Source: Thoreauomyces humboldtii
Lineage: Eukaryota; Chytridiomycota; Chytridiomycetes; Spizellomycetales; Powellomycetaceae
Assembly (NCBI GenBank): GCA_027596035.1
Contig: JADGJA010000550.1
Span: 1 to 15,328 of the forward strand
DNA length: 15,328 nt
Direction: 5' to 3'
Positions 8,952 to 15,328 of the stretch are shown in pieces (positions within the stretch are counted from its first letter, which is position 1; every line of letters begins with the position of its first letter). Under the pieces are notes generated by a model. The model was not told the DNA's origin. It saw only the letters and a program-made list of their open reading frames with translations, and ran no database searches. Both the position numbers and the translations under genes were made by a program.

Positions 8952-10228
8952 TGCGCCGACTAGCACCGTGGCTTTCGTCTGTCCGTGAAGGTCTCGTTTG
9001 TTCTTCTTATAAAGTATCTGTCTACACAGATGAGGAGCACCTGATTGGCAGTCGCGCGTAAGGTGAACATCATCATGTTCGACCCCACCTGCAATGGTCG
9101 ACCAGACGGGCAGGCAGGGATTGACGGGCGATGTCCTGACGCTGCGGGTGAGGAGCAAGTTTTTCGAGTAGACTGCGTAAACATGCTCGATGCTTTTCCA
9201 GAGCGTTTTGCCTTTGACGTCCTTTCTGATGATCCAGGTGATTCCGGCCTTCTTGTCCGTCAAGAGATCCTCGGATAACTCGATGAAGCCCACGTGAGGG
9301 TCGCGATCGATTTCGTAATCTTTGCGCGTGGCTATAAAGTAAGGTGGGCAGACGTTGTAGAAGCCCTGTCGCCTTGAGATATCCTCTACCAGAAGACGCT
9401 TATAGGCGTGTAATGACCGCCATAGGATGTTGGCGGCCTCGTCCTCGAGGATGGAATCAGCAAGTCCCCTATCCTGTTGCTCCGGGATTTTGACGAAGGA
9501 GAAAACAACCATGCGCAAAGCCATGGCATTGCCAGTGTTTGGCCAGTCCGGATATCGGTTACCGGCGGTAGCCAAGTGTCCTTTCCAACAGGTATGGTCG
9601 GACTCCTTGTTCTTGTGACGAACGTCGACGCCCTCGCCGGAGATCATGCTTTGAACAGTGGAACCGGCAATGGTTTTGTCCATGTTGGCTGGCATATCAC
9701 GGATCAAGAAGATTGTCTTGTTCTCTTTTCCACCAATGCCAAAAACAGCCTCGCCGTCCTGGTTGAGGACGGCGGAGTTCTCCGTATGGTGCCAAAGATC
9801 AATGAGTTTGAGCAGTGTGGACTTGCCCGTTCGGGTCCAGCCGTAGAGTAAGAAGAAGATCTCGAGCTTGTCAGGCGGATGCATGGTGCGCCCAAACATT
9901 GCCAACATGTACTCGGCGATGTCCGGTGTCATGTGAGACGTGAGGAGGGTGTCGACGTTGGGTGTCGACACCGATCCATGGGGTGCTATGGTGAGATCGC
10001 AGTCCATGTAGCTTCGGACCGACTTCGAGGCGAGTTCCTCGTCGACATCCTCGTATGAGCGGAACGAGATGGTCGGGATACGAATCAACCCATTGCGCAC
10101 ACCGACCCATTCAAGGGAGTCCCTGACGCTGTCGGAACTGTCGTGCTCAATGGTGCCGCCTCCGACTGTTCCTCGGAGAAAGGTTGAGGTGTGGAAGCCG
10201 TCGAGGCAGAATGAGCCGGGACGAGCGC
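8943..10228 (-). CDS. Virus-like superfamily 3 helicase (D5/DUF5906 type), N-terminus unresolved
   Basis: Predicted ATP-dependent replicative helicase of the kind attached to primases in large DNA viruses and related elements. From a possible splice acceptor at 10229-10230 the frame is open for 427 aa. In order: an NG motif (EWVGVRNGLI), STPNVDTLL, FGRTMHPPD, then the Walker A loop GWTRTGKST (about 9816-9842), KTIFLIRDMP at the Walker B position, QSMISGEGVDVRHKNKES, and WKGHLATAGNRYPDW with the motif C Asn and then ALRMVVFSF. This motif series, in particular the SGE...KHK and W-AGN-PDW blocks, is what I know from DUF5906/D5-like helicases. The Walker B acidic pair is weak (RDM). After about 9150 the C-terminus loses clear family character, and its stop codon lies in eIF5B-derived DNA, suggesting truncation at a junction. 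No clean splice joins it to the frame upstream, so the gene may be decayed. Confidence 0.85.
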
Positions 10229-10735
10229 CTGATCAGCTGGAGATGTATCATGAGAAGCTTGAACCGTCGTGACTTGGACTGTAACGGGGGCTGAATCATG
10301 GGGAGCAAGACCCAATCAAGCTTCGACGGAAACAGTCGCATCAGTCACGGGAGCTTGATCTGGAGATTGAACTACAGCATTCGATGGTTCCACCGAGGGT
10401 GGTTGGGACGCAGTGTCGGGAACGGGAGCTTGAACTACAGCATTCGGTGGTTCCACCGAGGGTGGTTGAGACGCAGATTCGGGATCTGGAGCTCGAACTT
10501 CAGCAAACGATGGTTCCACCGAGGGTGGTTGAGACGCAGATTCGGGAACGGGAGCTTGAACCACGGGATGTTTAGCTGGGAATGGATTGCGCGATACCCA
10601 CGACAAGTCGTCTAGCTGATTGTCGTATCCCCTGGTGATCGAGAAGGGAGGAGGAACACGGTTTGTTTGAACACGGTTCCGATGAACTTCGGAACCATCA
10701 TGGTAGACGTTGGCCATGGCAAAAGCACAGTCCAC
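10085..10735 (-). pseudogene. Pro/Ser/Val-rich repeat linker frame upstream of the helicase, broken by a stop
   Basis: A minus-strand frame runs from about 10735 to a TGA at 10085-10087 and is interrupted once by a TGA at 10316-10318. Its first part (SITRGYDNQLDDLSWVSRN) looks like ordinary protein. It then becomes low-complexity, with 21-residue repeats containing SASQPPSVEP, followed after the stop by more Ser/Thr/Pro/Ala sequence. The helicase core is in the next frame. All GT dinucleotides before the stop fall in phase 0, whereas the candidate acceptor at 10229-10230 needs phase 1, so normal splicing does not connect them. I take it as a disordered linker of the same ancestral protein, now with a nonsense codon and a frameshift. 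A chance open frame created by the repeat is the alternative. Confidence 0.45.
10357..10567. repeat. 63-bp tandem repeat, three full units plus a partial one
   Basis: Units are 10357-10419, 10420-10482 and 10483-10545, with a partial unit to about 10567. Each contains ggttccaccgagggtggtt. The 63-nt length keeps the frame and encodes 21-residue repeats on the minus strand. The units differ at scattered positions, so expansion is not very recent. Confidence 0.9.
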
Positions 10736-10816
10736 GAATTAAGGTCCAGTTCCGCCTCTGTTGCATTATATCCCAGTGAAGTAGCTATCGGTTTTGCAAG
10801 ATGGGACAAAACTCAC

Positions 10817-11081
10817 CATGTTCGACGTACTCCGCACAAAACGTGCACAGAGGGTGGTTACCGCGTACCTCCTCTTGGTAGACGACATTGGTTGACGTTC
10901 CCCAGTAGTGTACGATGAGGTCCGGACGCAGATTGCCGTCGCCTGTCTCGTGGATGCCGATCCGAAGCATGCTCGCAAACTCCTCGCTCGTGAAGTCCGG
11001 GAGCACCGGTTGCCTGGCATAGATGACGAAGTCGTTGGTTCCCCACTTTTTCTTAACATGGATAGGAGTAACTGTGGTCAT
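10817..11081 (-). CDS. Candidate first exon upstream of the helicase; product unrecognised
   Basis: The ATG at 11081 sits in a perfect GCCACCATG context, about 70 nt downstream of a TATA box. The frame encodes about 88 residues, including KKKWGTNDFVIYARQP, a DLIVHYWG segment, and a Cys pair (LCTFCAEYVEHG). At 10816 the sequence is ATG|GTGAGT, a strong 5' splice site; without splicing the frame ends at 10785. Possible 3' sites are cag at about 10758 and aag at about 10690. Only the second enters the repeat-linker frame. It could be the N-terminus of the helicase protein or a separate small gene. The CxxC may bind a metal, but only two Cys are close together. I do not recognise the family. Confidence 0.55.
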
Positions 11082-11147
11082 GGTGGCCAAGTGAACGTTG
11101 GGGAGAATGTTGGGAGACCAGGTATTCTGTCTGACCAGTTGACAGAA

Positions 11148-11153
11148 TTTATA
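11148..11153 (-). promoter_or_regulatory. TATA box upstream of the helicase-linked exon
   Basis: CCTATAAATT on the minus strand, about 70 nt before the ATG at 11081, with a pyrimidine-containing leader between. Spacing suits a fungal core promoter. Confidence 0.45.
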
Positions 11154-11750
11154 GGAAGTCTGGCTCCCCCTCTCTCTGCGTTTACAGTAGCGTCATGATC
11201 ATCCAGGACAATTAGGAAGAACTTGTTCTAGCATCTTCTGGCGAACGAAGCTCTTGAACGTTCCAATCGCGGAATAGCTGCAGTTCCCTACTTGCTTGAA
11301 AAGTGGTGTCGTGCAAGATTCAAGTGAGCAATCCTTGCTCCTTGATTAGAGCGGCTCTTGCTTGCGCCAAATTTTCACCCATTATCAACTGAGTCGATGT
11401 TGGGAAGCATTGTGAAAAAGTGCTGGCGAATAGGAAAGGGAGCGCACCAAACAGACTGTCATCGTACAAGTCGTACAAGACATGGATGATACCCTTCGCC
11501 GATAGAATACGCCCCTTTCGGTTGTAAAAGAAACAGTACAAAAGCGGGCTCGAAGCTACTGTAGCAACTGAAGGGTGAGTGACATGTAAAAAGGCGAGAA
11601 TGTCGCACCGGGGAAAACACTTCGAGGGAGCCTGGCCGCTACGGCAAGACCCCAGAGGGCAGGCAGGGCAGGGCCAAAGACGGCTCAGAGAGTTTTTCTT
11701 GCGCGACGGTGACGATGGATGCCCATATCGGGGTTGTGGCAATCATCACC
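11154..11750. other. Region without a recognised gene between two relics
   Basis: A minus-strand frame at 11320-11742 (140 codons) contains a stretch that looks protein-like (RKGRILSAKGIIHVLYDLYD), but I recognise no family and find no start in a good context. The rest of the interval shows no clear coding or structural signal. It may be a further decayed fragment of the same block. Confidence 0.35.
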
Positions 11751-12288
11751 TTGTAGATGTATCCCTCGCGGATAGGCCTCCATGGCAACTCCGGCGTCAG
11801 ATCGAAAGCACGGAGGGTGGACCGGATGAAGTGAGGCTCGAGGCGGATCAACAGCCGTCAAGTTCCTCCAACGCAGGCGAAGAAGTGCAATTCCCCGTTC
11901 CATCGTACGACCGACAGCGAATCCTGGCCATTGATCATTCGTACGCGCATATGGGGATGTCCCAATCGTGTTGGCGAAATAGAGCCGTGATGCGCGCCTG
12001 TAATGGCAATCTTTAGCCAGTACCGCGATCTTGCCGGCGTGTTGCCCATAGTGATAGTGTGGATTTGAGCCGCTGATGATGACGAGATTGCGAACGAGGT
12101 GCGGGGGATCTGCGTGCAGAGCCAAGGAAGCTGCTTCGTCGTTGTCGCGGTGCAGAAAGACGGCGATTCGAAGATCGGACGGCAGTATGGGTCCACAAAG
12201 AGGCTACACGAGCACATTGGACGAGGTTGTTACGGTCAAGGTACGAGAGCACCGCGCAGATACGAGCTCCCTCGCTGCCCCCGGACAT
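11751..12288 (-). pseudogene. F-box-like gene relic with frameshifts and a stop
   Basis: From an ATG at 12288 the minus strand reads like a fungal F-box start (RICAVLSYLDRNNLVQCARV, then ASLW). The protein-like sequence changes frame near 12175-12185, continuing as DLRIAVFLHRDND and PHLVRNLVIISG. It changes again between about 12060 and 11960, continuing as SLSVVRWNGELHFFACVGG. A TGA at 11858-11860 then interrupts it before RLEPHFIRSTLRAFDL and PWRPI. This resembles the F-box plus degenerate leucine-rich layout of many fungal substrate-receptor proteins of SCF ubiquitin ligases, but the match is by eye. Two shifts and a stop suggest a pseudogene. A GT at 11749-11750 after TACAAG could be an old splice site. 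Confidence 0.4.
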
Positions 12289-12719
12289 TGAAGGCAGGCT
12301 GCTTTCGACGATCCCTTTCAAGTTGTGTGTTTGTTAGCAGGGCTGGCCGCCAGGACCGACATGGGACAATGATGAGGGAAGTGAAGCTTAGCTGTATTCA
12401 GGGAAGGGGCACGGACGGGGAGAAAAGACCCAGGTGTCCAGGAAGCCCTAACCCTACGCCCGGACAAGGCGGACAGCCAGCGAGTCGCCAGCGGGAGGAT
12501 GACCTATAGCCAACAGTGTTTGACGTTGACCATTCCAGCTTCCCTGTGAACCGCACGTTCAACTTGTTACATCGCTCACGGTACGTCGCCATCGCTCCCG
12601 GTCAAGCTCACGTGGAGGTGGAACCTCCGATAGATTGATCTCCTCGACGTCGTCGTACGAAGGCAGCTCGGGTTCGATCTTGATGTGCCAAAGTAGATCG
12701 ATTCATGAAAGGTCTGTCC
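12289..12719. other. Intergenic region, nothing recognised
   Basis: About 430 bases between the F-box-like relic and the 3' end of the membrane/coiled-coil gene. Open frames are short and without motifs on both strands. No RNA gene or repeat was seen. Confidence 0.5.
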
Positions 12720-13841
12720 TCAGTCTCTTTTCTTGATTAGAGACTCAGCTGTCTCTGCAACGAACCAGACCACCGTCCACCCTGCCTCTAGGATCTGAGG
12801 CCACTCCGCGCTTCCGGTCAGCGTTGTTGCGGAAAGTGCCGCTCCCACCAGGACGTAAAGGCAAACAAGCAGGCTTAAGACGGCTTGCTCCCATCCCACC
12901 ACATGGCTACGCTCGACCGTCAATTCGTACCCCTTCGCCACCCCTCCGGCCACCGTTAAGAAAGGGAAGACCATCAGGTTCGACCGGGCAAGATGGACGA
13001 CGTTCCCAAGCATAGTCGCGAAGGACAAGCCAACCTTCCGTCGTTCCTTTGCCTCCCCTGCCTTCTCCATGTCCCATTGCCGTCCATGTCTCTTTGCCGC
13101 ACCATTTCGTGTCTTTCAATGCTCTTCTGGAGGCATTCTTTCTTTTTCTCCAGCTCCTTCTCTTTCCCCCTTGAGCTTGTCCCTCCAGCTTGTCTCGGCA
13201 TCCGCGCGCAACTTTTCGATCTCTCGGCTCGCCTCCGCTCCCTTCCACTTACCTGTTCTTCTTTGCGTCCACCTCTCTGCGATCCATCTTTCGCTCGGCT
13301 TACTTTTTGAGATTACGGGAGTGGCGCGCAGGGTCGAAACCCATGTGCTGTCTGGACTAGGCACCACGAGGATGCACGTTCCAGACATGAGCGCGACAGC
13401 CTGGGCAACCTCCCCGTTCCCGTAGGAGATAACGAACTCCCCGACAAGGTCTGGGCCGAGCGATAGTCCATGGCTGCCTTCGACGCCTTCAAGGACATAC
13501 TCCAGCGTGGGGCTGGGGTCAGCGTCTGGATCTTTTGACCTCCTCCGCCAGCTCAAGCGCGTTTCTCATAGATGTTGCAGAGTTCACCATTAATTGCTGG
13601 GAACCCGATTGTCAGTAGAACCCGATTGTCAGTGGTCCGTAGCCGGCCCATGCCAGCAGTGGTACATTCTTGGGCAGAACACGCACTCGTCTAGGATACA
13701 GTGGGACCATACCGACGGATGCGTGCTGCGTGTAGGAGACGGGTCGTGCCAACCCAGCCTTTATGAAAGGGTTCGAGATGGCCAAGGGATCGAGATGCTT
13801 ACCTGAAAATGAATGTAATCCTCGAAGGCTCCTTGATCCAT
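12720..13841 (-). pseudogene. Unrecognised coiled-coil protein with C-terminal membrane segments; apparent frameshifts
   Basis: Not recognised. A coherent model starts at the ATG at 13841 in a good context, with mini-exons 13803-13841 (FEDYIHFQ) and 13687-13725, both phase 0 and 39 nt. GT-AG introns of 77 and 90 nt lead to a long exon from 13596. That exon begins NSATSMRNALELAEEV, then must shift frame at an A4 run (13533-13536) to continue as TLEYVLEGVEG and GEFVISYGNGEVAQAVALM. It shifts again at a G5 run (13166-13170) into a Lys/Glu-rich coiled coil (KELEKKKECLQKSIERHEM), and again near 13070-13095. The last 116 codons hold two hydrophobic segments (around NLMVFPFLTVAGGV and VLSLLVCLYVLVGAAL) and end IKKRD. 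It could be a real gene with homopolymer sequence errors or a young pseudogene. A membrane-anchored coiled coil suggests a tether or scaffold role (inference). Confidence 0.5.
13601..13634. repeat. 17-bp tandem duplication inside an intron
   Basis: Two adjacent copies of gaacccgattgtcagt followed by a/g. On the minus strand each carries ACTGAC, a good lariat branch-point match, and the second lies just upstream of the 3' splice site at 13597-13598. Confidence 0.85.
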
Positions 13842-14653
13842 TGTTGGTGGCTACTCACTTGACGACCCCGGATGACGTATTCGACCTCATGCTGCCCTTG
13901 CGCTTGCAACGAGAGAGGGATGCTCGGCTCGTATCCCGATGTGCGTTCGTTGACAAAAGTAACGAGACCAGGGAAACCGCTGATACGGGTCCGCTGATAT
14001 GTGAACGCGATGCTATTGAACGGCTTCCTGCCACGATGAAAAAGGCCGCGTGGAAGGCCTGACCGCCTTGACTGCTGAGACCGAAAGTTGCGCGTCCTTT
14101 GACGGGTGGAGTAATTGACGGCGGTTTGCAGTCCAGGTAGCAGGGGCTCAAGGTCATTTGAGCCATCATAAACCGAGGCACTCCTGGATCGGGAGCACGC
14201 GGTACTTTGTTTTGCCATGTGGTTCGCCACACGCTCCGCATCTGGTAGCCGTGGGTTCCTCTGGCCGGGGACAGCGAGAGAGGTCCTCCGTCCTTTACGA
14301 CGCATTTGATACGAACCAGTGACTGCCGACCTATGGGGTTGTGCCTCCTTGCGCCTGTGATGGGTTGCTGTACTCTGTCTCGGATCCTGTGGTTGCCGGT
14401 GGGTCAGTCTGACGGTTCGGTTGACGGTGAAGACGAGAGGTGAATGAGCAAGCCAGCCACCACCACCACCGTCATGGCACATCCCCCTTCGTCATCGACT
14501 TTGCACCCACATCTTACAAAAGGGAACCACGATTCCATTACCATTCCTTCCATTCGACATACATTCTCACACGCTTTCTCAAAGGACAACCGCCATCGAA
14601 TATCACACTCGCGCCTTATCCCTCTTATAACAAAACCTATCCACCAATCAGAG
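13842..14653. other. Divergent intergenic/promoter region
   Basis: Separates the minus-strand coiled-coil gene from the plus-strand aminotransferase and should hold both promoters. A minus-strand frame of 227 codons (13799-14482) crosses it, but it is Arg/Ser/Gln-rich without motifs and overlaps the first exon of the neighbouring gene in another frame, so I do not call it. Pyrimidine-rich stretches precede the aminotransferase ATG. Confidence 0.5.
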
Positions 14654-15238
14654 ATGGCACAACGTCAGGCCACCACCGACCTCCTCGCGTTCGGCAGCCG
14701 GCACGTCGGCAAGGGCATATCCCGCATGACAGAGACCATCTGGTCCAAAGGTCAAGGATCGTGGATCACATCCTCGGAAGGAAAGAGGTATCTCGACTTC
14801 ACCTGCGGCATCGGAGTCACCAACCTAGGTGCGGTCAGTCCCCACACTCAGATACCACGTCACACACGGCATTCATGAGAGAGAGAGATCTCTTTCCCCA
14901 TCACCATCATCACAGGTCACTGTCATCCAAAGATCACGGCAGCAGCCCAACACCAGTGCGCTCAAGTGGTCCACGCACAGTGCAACGTGGGATACCATCC
15001 GCCTCAGCTCGAACTCATCAAGCGACTCCTGCCCGTCATGCCCGACAGGTCCCTCGACACCTTCCTGTTCGTCAACTCGGGGTCAGAGGCCACAGAGTCG
15101 GCCCTCAAGCTGGCGAGACACGCCACGGGGAAGCAGAACGTCATCGTCATGCAGGGCGGGTTCCACGGGAGGACCATCGGCGCCATGTCGTTGACGAGGA
15201 GCAAGACCATCTACTCGGCTGGGTTCGGACCTCTCATG
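14654..15238 (+). CDS. Class III PLP aminotransferase (GABA/acetylornithine type), 5' part
   Basis: Pyridoxal-phosphate enzyme that moves an amino group from an omega-amino donor (such as 4-aminobutyrate or acetylornithine) to a 2-oxo acid. Exons are 14654-14828 and 14916-15238, with an 87-nt GT-AG intron. They join in frame to 166 residues, and the gene runs off the window inside the next intron, which starts at 15239. Landmarks are the N-terminal DFTCGIGVTNLGHCHPKI (split by intron 1), NSGSEATESALKLAR (the Ser-Gly-Ser turn that holds PLP phosphate), and GGFHGRTIGAMSLT. The Lys that binds PLP lies beyond the window. The ATG at 14654 has a good context and gives a normal N-terminus. An in-frame ATG at 14444 would add 70 Ser/His/Arg-rich residues, conceivably a targeting extension. 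The exact substrate cannot be set from this part, although GABA transaminase is the best guess. Confidence 0.92.
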
Positions 15239-15328
15239 GTAGTGTGGAGAGAGAGAGAGAGCACACGGGGGACCTGTGTGTGTGGATGCCACTCCTCCCC
15301 ACTGGCTGACGTGACGCAACGTTGTTTC
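15239..15328 (+). other. Partial intron of the aminotransferase
   Basis: Begins GTAGTG right after a complete codon and contains a GA dinucleotide run (about 15246-15260) and a possible branch site (gctgacg). No 3' splice site is present before the window ends. Confidence 0.7.

Noticed and set aside
10298..10615. Plus-strand open frame through the tandem repeat
   Set aside because: Opposite-strand shadow of the repeat; Trp/Arg-rich translation with no continuation on either side.
12446..12456. Telomere-like ccctaacccta
   Set aside because: Fewer than two repeat units inside GC-rich sequence; too short to indicate telomeric or interstitial telomere DNA.
13799..14482. Minus-strand open frame of 227 codons
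   Set aside because: Arg/Ser/Gln-rich with no motifs, overlaps the first exon of a better-supported gene in another frame and the promoter of the aminotransferase; likely chance.
14876..14889. GA-repeat as a possible regulatory element
   Set aside because: It lies inside a spliced intron and is a short simple repeat, like the one at 15246-15260.

Overview
The window looks like nuclear DNA of a fungus, most likely a basidiomycete (inferred). Protein genes are split by short GT-AG introns of about 68-90 nt, intergenic spaces are 0.7-1.3 kb, core promoters look like TATA boxes, and coding exons are GC-rich. No tRNA, rRNA, CRISPR array or bacterial-type operon was seen.

Left third (1-6209, plus strand): three well-preserved, intron-containing genes. 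They are the 3' part of a kinesin motor gene (41-1224), a complete NADP(H)-type short-chain dehydrogenase/reductase (2396-3310) and a complete five-exon, membrane-anchored M20 metallocarboxypeptidase resembling vacuolar carboxypeptidase S (4086-6209). Their reading frames join cleanly through the introns and show no damage.

Middle (about 7.5-13.8 kb): a very different block in which almost everything recognisable is on the minus strand. From right to left it holds a novel coiled-coil/membrane gene with three apparent frameshifts (12720-13841), a broken F-box-like relic (11751-12288), a virus-like superfamily 3 helicase of the D5/DUF5906 type (8943-10228) with a candidate upstream exon (10817-11081) and a 63-bp tandem repeat between them, a plus-strand scrap of eIF5B with two nonsense codons (8694-8951), and an intact, intronless ADP-ribosylglycohydrolase (7488-8456). 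The helicase type is known from large DNA viruses and related mobile elements rather than from fungal housekeeping. I read this block as a degraded insertion or accessory island, possibly an endogenous viral element. The helicase assignment rests on motifs seen in the sequence; the viral origin is inferred.

Right edge (14654-end, plus strand): an intact class III PLP-dependent aminotransferase (GABA/acetylornithine type) starts and runs off the window inside its second intron.

There is no obvious pathway joining the genes. The main contrast is between clean host genes at both ends and the decayed, partly virus-like block between them.
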